Positions 53,243-61,492 of a stretch of DNA of 64,000 nucleotides are shown here, piece by piece. Positions within the stretch are counted from its first letter, which is position 1; every line of letters starts with the position of its first letter. The notes under the pieces are model-generated. The model saw nothing but the letters and a program-made list of their open reading frames with translations. It did no database searches and was not told where the DNA came from. Position numbers and translations under genes: made by a program. This stretch comes from Kutzneria kofuensis (GTDB lineage Bacteria; Actinomycetota; Actinomycetes; Mycobacteriales; Pseudonocardiaceae): positions 372,001 through 436,000 of the forward strand of contig NZ_JACHIR010000002.1 in assembly GCF_014203355.1 (NCBI RefSeq), in the 5' to 3' direction.

Positions 53243-53965
53243 GTGACCGATCAGAAGCTGATGGATTTCGACGCGCTCTACCAGGGGCAGAGCGTGACCT
53301 TCGGGGGCGGCGACCAGCGGCTGGACACCATTCCGTGGCGGTTGGACGGCCCGCAGCCGGTCATCGTCGAGCTCGCCGACGCCGGCGAGTTCACCGGCCC
53401 GATCCTGGAGAGCGGCTGCGGTCTCGGCGACAACGCGCTGTTCCTGGCCGAGCGGGGCTACGAGATCACCGCCTTCGACGCCGCGCCGACGGTGATCGAG
53501 CAGGACCGGGCCAAGGCGGCGGAGCGCGGGCTGAAGGTCGACTTCACCGTCGCGGACGCGACCACGCTGGACGGCATCGAGGGCGGATTCAACACGGCGC
53601 TCGACTCGGCGATGATGCACTGCCTCACCGACGAGCAGCGGCGGGCCTACCTCGCCGCGCTGCACGGCGTCTGCAATCCGGGCGCCAAGCTGCACATCCT
53701 GTGCTTCCCCGACATCGCCGAGGCCCTGTTCCCTATGCCCGGCCACACCGACGAGGCCAGCCTGCGCCGGGACATCGGCCAGCACTGGCGGGTCGACCGC
53801 ATGCGGATGCGGGGATACAGCACCAGCTTCACCCGCGAGCAGTGGGCCGCGGTGATGCCGCCGGCCGCGGCCGCGTTCCTGCCCGACCCGGGTTCCGCCG
53901 ACGGTGTGGATGACCAGGGCCGGGTGCTGCTGCCGGTGTGGCAGATCCGGGCGGTTCGGGACTAG
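53243..53965 (+). CDS. SAM-dependent methyltransferase
   Basis: A 240-residue class I methyltransferase, paralogue of the one at 51607-52308. Motif I is ILESGCGLGDNALFLAERG. I choose the GTG at 53243, not the one at 53234: the resulting MTDQKLMDFDAL aligns exactly with MTDHGLMDFDAL of the paralogue, and GGGGTG stands at proper distance. It is under the divergent operator shared with a TetR repressor, so it may belong to a small inducible unit and not to the NRPS pathway. Substrate unknown. Confidence 0.85.
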   Translation: MTDQKLMDFDALYQGQSVTFGGGDQRLDTIPWRLDGPQPVIVELADAGEFTGPILESGCGLGDNALFLAERGYEITAFDAAPTVIEQDRAKAAERGLKVDFTVADATTLDGIEGGFNTALDSAMMHCLTDEQRRAYLAALHGVCNPGAKLHILCFPDIAEALFPMPGHTDEASLRRDIGQHWRVDRMRMRGYSTSFTREQWAAVMPPAAAAFLPDPGSADGVDDQGRVLLPVWQIRAVRD

Positions 53966-53990
53966 CGGTTCGTCCGCGGCGTGGCACACC

Positions 53991-54097
53991 GACCTGGCCG
54001 TCCTCACCGGCCGAGAGACCGAGGCCTCCGCCTCGTCGCCCACGACATGAGCAATACTCAGGTCGCCGAACGGCTCGTGCTCAGCTCCGCGACACCA
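53991..54097 (+). pseudogene. LuxR/GerE helix-turn-helix remnant with frameshift
   Basis: DLAVLTGRETE (53991-54023) is followed, after a one-base loss, by LRLVAHDMSNTQVAERLVLS (from 54026) and SATP in another frame. Joined, these give the classic GerE-type DNA-binding motif of LuxR regulators. The N-terminal part of the gene is absent and the domain stops early. A dead fragment. Confidence 0.65.
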
Positions 54098-54299
54098 GCC
54101 TGCCTTCGCTGACCCGGTGCGTCTCGTGCAGGCGCGCCAGCCGGTCGGCGTCGGCGAGGAGGTCCTCGTCGACGTCGATCTCGTGCAGCACCTGGCCCTT
54201 CTGCGCGACGATCCGCCCCACCGGCCCGTCGCCCGGGTCGTGGACGGGGGCGATGCCGATCAGGCGGCCCTCGGTGTCGGACAGCACGGCGATCTTCAT
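54081..54299 (-). CDS. small hypothetical protein
   Basis: A 72-residue acidic protein (MKIAVLSDTEGRLIGIAPVH...), with a short beta-rich start reminiscent of a PRC-barrel strand and a charged helix (EDLLADADRLARLHETHRV). GGAGGG precedes the ATG. It follows the gene at 54316 by 16 bp and is probably co-transcribed. Its 3' end overlaps the LuxR remnant. Function unknown; I do not recognise a family. Confidence 0.55.
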   Translation of the reverse strand: MKIAVLSDTEGRLIGIAPVHDPGDGPVGRIVAQKGQVLHEIDVDEDLLADADRLARLHETHRVSEGRLVSRS

Positions 54300-54315
54300 G
54301 GTCTGGCCCTCCCTC

Positions 54316-54591
54316 TCAGCGGAGCTGGCTGATGAGCAGGCGGTAGCCGCAGCCGTTGCGCGAGGTCAGGCGCGTGGTGTAGTGCTTGCCGCCGTTTCCG
54401 TCCTGGTAGAAGCCGTTGCTGACGGTCGTGACGTCGCCGCCGGCCGTCACGATCGACGGCGGCATGGCGACCGCGAGGATGGCCGGCGCGAACGTGACGT
54501 CCGGCCAGCCGAAGTCCCAGGTGACGTCGCCACCCGGGTAGATGTACGCCCCGTTGATCCCGTTCGGATCGGGCAGGAACCACTGATTCAT
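54316..54591 (-). CDS. small hypothetical protein
   Basis: A 91-residue protein (MNQWFLPDPNGINGAYIYPG...) rich in Gly, Asp and aromatic residues and probably all-beta. The ATG at 54591 is used; a TTG nine codons earlier is possible. No signal peptide or transmembrane helix is visible. It probably forms a two-gene unit with the gene at 54081. Function unknown. Confidence 0.5.
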   Translation of the reverse strand: MNQWFLPDPNGINGAYIYPGGDVTWDFGWPDVTFAPAILAVAMPPSIVTAGGDVTTVSNGFYQDGNGGKHYTTRLTSRNGCGYRLLISQLR

Positions 54592-54782
54592 GCCCGTACC
54601 ATCGGCCGAACGCGCCAACCGTTCCGGGCATTCGCGACAGACCCCCCGATCGGGCCAGGGGTGTCATGGCCGCTGCCGGGCGCGGACGAACTCGATGGCG
54701 CTGTCGACCGCGTAGCGGAGGCAGGTGGTCGGTGGCCTCCCCGGTCTGGCGGACCCGCAGCGCTGTGCTGTCGACGCCCATC
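54592..54782. other. decayed sequence between pdxA2 fragment and small genes
   Basis: No intact gene. On the minus strand two frames give protein-like pieces, STALRVRQTGEATDHLPPL and, shifted by one base, RYAVDSAIEFVRARQRP ending in a stop at 54664. They look like one frameshifted C-terminal end, but I cannot name the family. Confidence 0.35.
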
Positions 54783-54839
54783 AGCCGGGCCGATGCCGGC
54801 CGGGTCACCCATGGTGACAGCCAGCCGTGGAAGGGTCAT
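54783..54839 (-). pseudogene. pdxA2-type dehydrogenase, N-terminal 19 residues only
   Basis: The frame begins MTLPRLAVTMGDPAGIGPA, the invariant start of PdxA (4-hydroxythreonine-4-phosphate dehydrogenase) proteins, and then turns into unrelated sequence. Its ATG overlaps the stop of the DUF1537 kinase gene (54836-54839), the normal coupling of kinase and PdxA2 in four-carbon acid sugar operons. The rest of the gene has been deleted. Confidence 0.7.
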
Positions 54840-55966
54840 GTCGTGCTCCGGGTGAGCGCGGAGGCGGCGGTGATGAGCATGTCCGGGCCGCCGAAGCCGC
54901 CCGCTTTCGTGATCACGGGATGGCGGCGCGGGCCGGTCAGCGTGCCCAGCATGATCCCCGGCGCGACCGTGCCCGCGGCGCGGATGCCGGTGGCGCCGAG
55001 GGCCACCGCCAGCTCACGGGCCGTGTCGCCCCCGCTGAGCACAAACCCGAGGTCTGGCACGGCATCCGCGCACCTGACGCCGAGGATTGCCAGCCTGTGC
55101 AGGTGGCGTTCGGCGCTGGGGATCTCGGGCGTGGCCACGGCAACGGTCGTCGCGGTGTCGAACTGGCGGGCCACCCGGTCCGCGTCGAGGGTGGTCAGCA
55201 CCGGCACCCCGCTGCTCTCCAGCTTCGCCAGTTGCTCACGGGTCGTCGGGTGTAGGCTTCCCACCAGCACCAACGCTTTCCGTGCCGCCGGCAGCTCACC
55301 TCGGCTGCCTCGGATGGGATGGAGCGCCTCCCACAGTCCGGGGCTGCCACACAGCACGACTTCGCTCAGGTGTCCCCTGATGGCCGCCGCGATCCGGTCC
55401 AGGTCGGCGGCGCTGGAGGCGTCGACCACCAGCGCCCGCGGTCCACTGGAATCCGCCAGCGCGGCGACGATCGCCCTCTCGTCCGGGGCGAGTTGGATGA
55501 CCTGCATTCCCTGTCGTGCCAACGGTTTCAGCACCGACGAGTCGGTAACCGGTCGTACCGGATCCCGTCCCGCTGGTCCAATGTGGACCGGCACGCCGTC
55601 GGCCAGCTGATGCCCGTTGACGGTCACGCGGTCATAGGCCGGGCAGGCCGGCGCGACCACCGCCACCGACCGTCCGGACGCCCTCAGCACCGCCGCCAGC
55701 TCCGCCGCCCAGTTGCCCCGCAGCGAGCTGTCCATGGTCTTGTAGATGCCCGGGGCCCGCAGCTGTTTCGTCGCCCGCTCGTGCCGCGCGGCCGCCTCCG
55801 CCTCCGGCAGCCACCGGCTGTCCAGGTCCACGCACGGCCAGGCGTCCCCGCTCTCCCCCACGTCCAGCCGGACCGATGCCGGCCGACCTGCGTCGGCGAG
55901 GTGGCCCGCTGCCTCCGCCGCGCTGGTCAGGTCGTCGGCCAGGACGACGAACCGAGTGCTTTCCAC
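54836..55966 (-). CDS. DUF1537 four-carbon acid sugar kinase
   Basis: A 376-residue DUF1537 (OtnK/DtnK-type) kinase. These phosphorylate erythronate, threonate and similar acids, and the product is oxidised by a PdxA2-type dehydrogenase. Markers are VVLADDLTSAAEAAGHLADAG in part at the N-terminus, KTMDSSLRGNW, PAYDRVTVNGHQL and the nucleotide-binding LSGGDTARELAVALG. GTG start at 55966. It is downstream of the P-type ATPase by 23 bp. Its usual partner PdxA2 is only a stub here, so the pathway is probably broken unless completed elsewhere. Confidence 0.8.
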   Translation of the reverse strand: MESTRFVVLADDLTSAAEAAGHLADAGRPASVRLDVGESGDAWPCVDLDSRWLPEAEAAARHERATKQLRAPGIYKTMDSSLRGNWAAELAAVLRASGRSVAVVAPACPAYDRVTVNGHQLADGVPVHIGPAGRDPVRPVTDSSVLKPLARQGMQVIQLAPDERAIVAALADSSGPRALVVDASSAADLDRIAAAIRGHLSEVVLCGSPGLWEALHPIRGSRGELPAARKALVLVGSLHPTTREQLAKLESSGVPVLTTLDADRVARQFDTATTVAVATPEIPSAERHLHRLAILGVRCADAVPDLGFVLSGGDTARELAVALGATGIRAAGTVAPGIMLGTLTGPRRHPVITKAGGFGGPDMLITAASALTRSTT

Positions 55967-55989
55967 GTCTCCAGTCTCGCCTACCGGCT

Positions 55990-58900
55990 TCAGCGCAACG
56001 GCGGCAGCAGCGACGCCGCCGCAGCCGTGGCCACACCGGAGGCGACGCCAGCCCACGCGACCGGGCCGAGGGGCGTGCACCCGAAGAACTGGCTCACCCC
56101 CGGCGTCTGCACGACAACGCCCAACGCGGCGGCGGAGCCGACGGCCGTGCCGACCACCAGCGGGCTGCGCCACCGGCCACGCAGCGTCTGCGCCAGCTGC
56201 GAGCCCACGAGCCCGCACAACGCCATCGTGCTGGTCCGGCGCTGCGTGCCGGGCGTGAGCCGCCCGGCCAGCCAGGCGGTCGTCGCGCCGATGCCGGTGG
56301 TGATGCCGCGGTTGCGGATGTCCCGGGTCAGCTGCGCCCCCATGGCCGACGCCGAGCCGTCGACGTCGGGGCGGGTGACCGCAACGGCCATCGCCGGGAA
56401 CAGGTCGGTCATCAGGTTGACCAGCAGGAACTGCCGGGTGCTCAGCGGTGGTGCGCCGCCGACCAGCGCGGCCAGGACGGAGAAGCCGACCTCGCCCGCG
56501 TTGCCGCCGACGAGGATCGTGACGGCGTCGGACACGCTGCGCCACAGCGCCCGCCCCTCGGCGACGGCCTCCAGCAGCACCGTCACGTTGTCCTCGGTGA
56601 GCGCGATGTCGGCGGCCGTCCGAGCCGCCATCGACGCCTTCGCGCGGACGCCGATGCCGACGTTGGCGGCCCGGATCGCCGCCGCGTCGTTGGCGCCGTC
56701 GCCGACCATCGCGGTCACCCGCCCGGCGGCGCGCAGCGCCTCCACGACCTGGAGCTTCTGTTCGGGCGCCACCCGTGCGATCACACCGGCGTCGGCCAGC
56801 AGCTCGGTCCGGCCGGACCGGTCGCGGCGGGCCAGATCCTCGCCGGTGACGACCTTCGTGTCCTCGGGCCAGCCCAAGGCCACGGCGATCGCCCGTGCGG
56901 TGTTGGGGTGGTCGCCGGTCAGCATCACCGGCGCCACGCCCGCCTCGCGCAGCCCGGTCACCAGATCCGCCGCCCCTTCACGCGGCGTGTCGGCCAACCC
57001 GAGGAATCCCAGCAGCCGCAGGTGCTCCAAAGGGCCGTCCAGCGCCGGCTGCTCGTCGTCGGCCAGGATCCGACCGGCCACGGCGATGACCCGCAGTCCC
57101 TCGTCGGCCATGGCCTCGCCGACGTCCCCGCACCCGGTGTCACACGCCCGCAGCACCACCTCCGGTGCGCCCTTGACCAGCAACCACGTCGTGCCGTCGC
57201 CGTCCCGGCCGATGGTCGCCGAATAGCCGCGGCTGGCTTCGAACGGCAACCCGGAAAGCTGCTCCCAACCGGACTCCGGCCCGACAGCGTCCACAATGGC
57301 CTGATCGGTGACGTGCACCTGCCGCTTGCCGTTGTGCGGCAAGGCACGGACGGCGGCGGTCAACACCGGCATGGCGTCGCCGAGCTCCTCGACCCTGGCC
57401 ACCCGCAGCCGGTTCTCGGTGAGCGTGCCGGTTTTGTCGAAGCAGACGGTGTCCAGCCGCCCCAACGCCTCCAGCGCCCGTGGGCTGCGCACCAGAATGC
57501 CCTTCTCCGACAGCCGCCGCGCCGCCGCGGACTGCGCCAGCGTGGCCACCAACGGCAGCCCTTCCGGCACGGCCGCCACGGCGATCGCCACGCCGCCGGC
57601 GACCGCGTTCCGCATCGGCGTGCCCCGGATCGCGGACAGCGCCGTGACCAGCGCGCCGCCGCCCAGCGTCAACGGGAGGGCGTTGCGGGTCAGTTCGTGC
57701 AGCCGCGCCTGGATACCCTCCGACGGCGGCGTGCGTGAGGCGAGGTTGACCGCGCGGCCCGACACCGTGTCGTCGCCGGTCGCCACCACCACGGCCGTCG
57801 CCTCGCCGCTGACCACGCTCGTGCCGGCGAACACCATGCAGTGCCGCTCGGCCGGTGGCGCGTCCGGCGTCGGCTCGATCTGCTTGCCGACCGGCAGGGA
57901 TTCCCCGGTCAGCGCGGATTCGTCCATCTCCAGGTCGGTGAGCCGGAGCAGTCGCGCGTCGGCCGGCACGACGTCGCCGACGCGCAGCGAGATCGTGTCG
58001 CCGGGGGCGAGTTCGCGGGCGTCGATCGTGACGGTGTCGCCGTCGTCCCGCACCCGCCGGGCCTGCTGCCGCTCGTCCTCGTGCAGCTTGGCCAGTGCGA
58101 TGCGGCCGCGGAACCGTTGCACACCACCGACAAACGCGTTCAGGCCCGTCGCCGCCGCGACCAGCACCGCGTCCACCGGCGAGCCGACGACGGCCGACGC
58201 CAGCGCGCCGAGCACCAGCACGGGCGTGAGCGGGTCGTCCAGTTCGGCGATCACGTCAGTGGCCAGGCCGACGCCGTGCCGTGCGGGCGCGAAGACCGGC
58301 AGCCTCGCTGCGGCGGCGATCGCGGCCCGGCCTCGATCCAGCGCCGTCGGCTCGGACACGGTCCGGCTGAGCCGTTCCACGGCCTCGTCGGCCGTCAATG
58401 CGTGCCACGCGACCCGCTCCCGGCCCGCGGGCGGCGGTGCGACGCCCGCCCAGAGCGCCGCGCCGCCGCCGAGGAGCATGCCGCTGAGCTCGCTGAGGAA
58501 CAGCGGATGCACCAGGCCGCGCCGCTCGGATCGGTTGCCGGCCAACAACATCAGGCCGTTGAGCAACGCACTGCCGGTGGCCAGCGCCGTCGCGCGCTTG
58601 CTGTTGGCCCGCGCGGCGCCGGCCGCCCGGAGCACCCGCCAGACGCCCGGTAGCCCGTGCTGGACGATCAGGTCGGCGCCCCACAGCACCGGCGTGTCCT
58701 TGTCCGTCACGGCCACGCATACGTCGCCGGCCAGCAGCCCGGCAAAGCTGTCCGGCCGGCCCACGGTGAGCACGACGCCGCCCTCGCTCCGTAGCCGCAG
58801 CACCAAGTCCTCGAACGACTCGTCCTCCACCACGTCGTCGGCGAGCGCGGCGAACTCCCCCAGGTCGTCGGTCGCCCCGGCGATGACCACCCGCAGCTCG

Positions 58901-60054
58901 GCCTGCCGCGCCGCGTCCAGCACCGCCTCGGCGTGCGGGTCCAGCTCGCCCCGGTGATGCAGCGCCCCGGCGTGCAGCACGACGGTGTCCACGGCATCGA
59001 GCGCCCGCAGCCGGTCGGCGTCCCGCACCAGCACGCCCTGACCGGCCAGGGCCGTGCCCAGGACCATGTGGAAGACGCTGTGCGTGTAGCGCGCGGAGAC
59101 TGGTGACGCTGCGATGACCGCCCGCGCCGCCTCGTCGAGGTCCCGGCGCAGGATCAGCGACGCCAACGCGCCGAGCACGCCGCTGTCCACGGCACCGGTC
59201 GCGTAGTCCTCGACGGGCGTCCGCTGCCGTCGGATGTCCGGCACCGCTCCCAGACTCGGCCGGTCCGGCGAGCACAGCGAGTCGTGGGCCGCGTCGAACG
59301 CGGCGGCCCGCGCCACCGCCTCCACCAGCTGGCCGGAGTGCAGCAGCAGGTCGAACACCAGCTGGCCGGGCGTCTGCCCCAACCCGCGGGCGGCCGCGTT
59401 CGCCGCCGCCCGGGCCAGCTCCGCCTGGGGCCAGCCGAACCGCTCGTTCAGCATCGCCCTGGCCGCCGGGTGCTCACGCAGCGCCGTCACCGCAGCCTGC
59501 ACCACCTTGTGCGCGCGGGGCGCCCGGATGACCCGGGTACCGACCGCCACCGCGAGGCCCACTCCGTCCAGCGCCACCGTCGCCGCGGCCGTCCGTACCG
59601 GGGTCGTGTCGCCGGGGTGGGACAGCACGGGGTGGTCGGGGTCCGGGGCATGTTCCGTCGCCGCAAGGCCGTGGTGCTCGGTCCGTTCCCCGACCCACTC
59701 CAGGACCCCGTCGCATGCGGCCTCCTCCACCAGCCACACGATCAGGCAGGCCAGGCCGTCGTCCCACCGCGCCTCGGCCACGTCCGGGTGCTCGGCCAGC
59801 AGCTCCGCCAACTCCTCGGCCTTTGCCGTCCGCCCCGCGACCCTTCGCAGCGGCACGTGCAGGCGTCGCCCCGCCCGCCACGGCGCCGGCCGGGCCGCCG
59901 TGGCGTTGCGGACCACTCTCGTCGCCAGCACCGCGGCCTCCGCCACCTGCCGCGTGCGACCCAGGACCTCGCCGGCTACCGGCCGCACCAGCACAGCCGG
60001 CGTCAGCGCGACGGCCAGACCGACCTTGGACAGTGTGCGCAGCCCCTCGAACAC
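55990..60054 (-). CDS. giant P-type ATPase (CtpI-like) with degenerate N-terminal half
   Basis: A 1354-residue P-type ATPase, far longer than the usual 700-900. The C-terminal part is complete: TGES actuator loop near residue 716, membrane motif AAVPEGLP, phosphorylation site CFDKTGTLTEN near 875, and hinge MVGDGANDAAAI near 1118, followed by C-terminal helices. The N-terminal 600 residues hold an HMA-like piece and a second HAD-like region (DAVDTVVLHAGALHHRGEL) in which the DKTGT aspartate motif is lost. This resembles mycobacterial CtpI. Ion specificity is unknown. It is the first gene of a minus-strand unit with the DUF1537 kinase. Confidence 0.8.
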   Translation of the reverse strand: MFEGLRTLSKVGLAVALTPAVLVRPVAGEVLGRTRQVAEAAVLATRVVRNATAARPAPWRAGRRLHVPLRRVAGRTAKAEELAELLAEHPDVAEARWDDGLACLIVWLVEEAACDGVLEWVGERTEHHGLAATEHAPDPDHPVLSHPGDTTPVRTAAATVALDGVGLAVAVGTRVIRAPRAHKVVQAAVTALREHPAARAMLNERFGWPQAELARAAANAAARGLGQTPGQLVFDLLLHSGQLVEAVARAAAFDAAHDSLCSPDRPSLGAVPDIRRQRTPVEDYATGAVDSGVLGALASLILRRDLDEAARAVIAASPVSARYTHSVFHMVLGTALAGQGVLVRDADRLRALDAVDTVVLHAGALHHRGELDPHAEAVLDAARQAELRVVIAGATDDLGEFAALADDVVEDESFEDLVLRLRSEGGVVLTVGRPDSFAGLLAGDVCVAVTDKDTPVLWGADLIVQHGLPGVWRVLRAAGAARANSKRATALATGSALLNGLMLLAGNRSERRGLVHPLFLSELSGMLLGGGAALWAGVAPPPAGRERVAWHALTADEAVERLSRTVSEPTALDRGRAAIAAAARLPVFAPARHGVGLATDVIAELDDPLTPVLVLGALASAVVGSPVDAVLVAAATGLNAFVGGVQRFRGRIALAKLHEDERQQARRVRDDGDTVTIDARELAPGDTISLRVGDVVPADARLLRLTDLEMDESALTGESLPVGKQIEPTPDAPPAERHCMVFAGTSVVSGEATAVVVATGDDTVSGRAVNLASRTPPSEGIQARLHELTRNALPLTLGGGALVTALSAIRGTPMRNAVAGGVAIAVAAVPEGLPLVATLAQSAAARRLSEKGILVRSPRALEALGRLDTVCFDKTGTLTENRLRVARVEELGDAMPVLTAAVRALPHNGKRQVHVTDQAIVDAVGPESGWEQLSGLPFEASRGYSATIGRDGDGTTWLLVKGAPEVVLRACDTGCGDVGEAMADEGLRVIAVAGRILADDEQPALDGPLEHLRLLGFLGLADTPREGAADLVTGLREAGVAPVMLTGDHPNTARAIAVALGWPEDTKVVTGEDLARRDRSGRTELLADAGVIARVAPEQKLQVVEALRAAGRVTAMVGDGANDAAAIRAANVGIGVRAKASMAARTAADIALTEDNVTVLLEAVAEGRALWRSVSDAVTILVGGNAGEVGFSVLAALVGGAPPLSTRQFLLVNLMTDLFPAMAVAVTRPDVDGSASAMGAQLTRDIRNRGITTGIGATTAWLAGRLTPGTQRRTSTMALCGLVGSQLAQTLRGRWRSPLVVGTAVGSAAALGVVVQTPGVSQFFGCTPLGPVAWAGVASGVATAAAASLLPPLR

Positions 60055-60105
60055 AGGCTCAACGTGCCCAGAAACCCGCCGTTGAAACCCGGTCCCCGGG
60101 CCGTG

Positions 60106-60606
60106 TCAGTCCGAAATCAGGTGAAACGCCGGATACTCCGGCATGTCCGGCGTGAGCCAGCCGGGCAGTTCGCGGACCTCCCAGCCCCACGGCTGCCACT
60201 GCACGTTCGTGGGCTGAGCACCCGTCACAATGTGCTCGGCCAACGCCTTCTTGGCATCGTCCGGGTGCAGGTAGGCCGACCGCGGCCAGTAGATCAGCGG
60301 ATCGTCGTCCCCGCTGTCCGGCAGCAGGGGCGCGTCGGCAAAAGGATGCGGGTTCAGGCTGCGCTCGGCGGTGCCGGTCCACGACAACGCTATGTAACCG
60401 CTCACCGGCGCCACTATGAACTCCACCCCGTCCTTGGCGTCAGGACGCCCGATGACAGCGTGGTTCCACCACTCCGGGTCGTCGTCCACGGCACACAGCT
60501 CGGTCAGCAAGTCGGCCACTTCGGCAGGGCTGGGCTGGTGGAGCACGCGGTCACCAGTGCGGTAGTACCGCCGACCGACGCGCCTCAAGACCTCAATGTC
60601 CGCCAT
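60106..60606 (-). CDS. Imm1-family immunity protein
   Basis: A 166-residue protein of the Imm1 type, which neutralises deaminase and other polymorphic toxins. It overlaps the 3' end of the deaminase toxin gene by 14 bp and is clearly coupled to it. Markers are SPAEVADLLTEL, DPEWWNHAVIGRP, the short strands EFIVAPVSGYIALSW, and a final GWEVRELPGWLTPDMPE. Position after the toxin is the strongest support. It would bind and block the toxin active site in the producer. Confidence 0.75.
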   Translation of the reverse strand: MADIEVLRRVGRRYYRTGDRVLHQPSPAEVADLLTELCAVDDDPEWWNHAVIGRPDAKDGVEFIVAPVSGYIALSWTGTAERSLNPHPFADAPLLPDSGDDDPLIYWPRSAYLHPDDAKKALAEHIVTGAQPTNVQWQPWGWEVRELPGWLTPDMPEYPAFHLISD

Positions 60607-61450
60607 CGTCAGCCCTCCTTGCCGCGCCCATGATCACGAACGGCTCTGCCACGCCGCGACGCCACACCCGCATGCTGTATCCGATGGGCAGAATAGCCGC
60701 GACGGCCTGCGCGCACCCCGGCGGCTTCCTGGCGACGCCTGGCGCGTAGTCGTCGCCGCAGACGAAGTCCCGGTTGGTCACCACGTCCACGAACTGCTTG
60801 CCGTTGGCCGCCGCCCACACCGCGGCCTTCGTCTCCGCGTGCGTCGCCGCACGCCGAACAGCGGTCCGCTCAGCCTGGTTCGTCGCCGCATCCCCGGCCG
60901 TGCCCACGTCACCGTTGGCAATCATGGTCTCGGCCACGACCCTGGCGGCAGCGGTCAGCTCGGTATCCACGCCGCTGTTGACCTGCCAGTCCTGCCCGGC
61001 CGCATCGAACACCAACGCTTCGGTGGAATGGCCTTCCTTCCATTCCGTGAGCTGCGCGCCGACCTGGGCTGCCCATTCCCAATCGCGCTGGTCGACCGGT
61101 GGCGGCGGAATGTTCGTCGGATGTGTCCGCCCAGCAACCGGCGACCGGGCCGCCCGCGCCCCTGACGGCACGGACGTCCCGTCCGCGCTGCGTATCCGTT
61201 CAACGAAATCAGTCAGCCTTCCGGCAATGCTGCCGAGCAGACAGGCCACGTCGTCGGCGCGTTCCGCCGCCATGGCCATACCGGCCAGCGCCTGCCCGGC
61301 CTCCGGAGCACTGTGCCCTGCCAGGACATCCGCCAACACGCTGTACGCACCGCCGAACTCCTGCTGCGCATCGGCGACGCCGCGGACGGCGCCGTCGACA
61401 AGCCCGGCGACGCTGCCCAGCGCCGACAAGACCTCGCCCACATTCGCCAC
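60593..61450 (-). CDS. DddA-like (SCP1.201 family) cytidine deaminase toxin
   Basis: A 285-residue polymorphic toxin. Residues about 1-85 are helical and WXG/ESX-like, suggesting type VII-type export; 90-120 is a Pro-rich linker. The C-terminal domain carries the zinc-deaminase signature: H204-A-E206 in AATHAETKAAVWAA, Cys231 and Cys246 (the latter in PPGCAQAV), and the final strand LPIGYSMRVW. Order and context match SCP1.201 deaminases such as DddA, which deaminate cytosine in double-stranded DNA. Fourteen residues separate the two Cys, a longer gap than in DddA. An Imm1 immunity gene follows. Substrate (DNA or RNA) is inferred. Confidence 0.78.
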   Translation of the reverse strand: MANVGEVLSALGSVAGLVDGAVRGVADAQQEFGGAYSVLADVLAGHSAPEAGQALAGMAMAAERADDVACLLGSIAGRLTDFVERIRSADGTSVPSGARAARSPVAGRTHPTNIPPPPVDQRDWEWAAQVGAQLTEWKEGHSTEALVFDAAGQDWQVNSGVDTELTAAARVVAETMIANGDVGTAGDAATNQAERTAVRRAATHAETKAAVWAAANGKQFVDVVTNRDFVCGDDYAPGVARKPPGCAQAVAAILPIGYSMRVWRRGVAEPFVIMGAARRADDGGH

Positions 61451-61492
61451 GGATCCCCCACGTCACCCCGGCGAGCACGAGTTACGAGCGTC

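Noticed and set aside
54588-54839. An 83-residue minus-strand protein starting like PdxA
   Set aside because: Only the first 19 residues match PdxA; the rest is Pro/Arg/Ser-rich and unrelated. Listed as a pseudogene stub instead.
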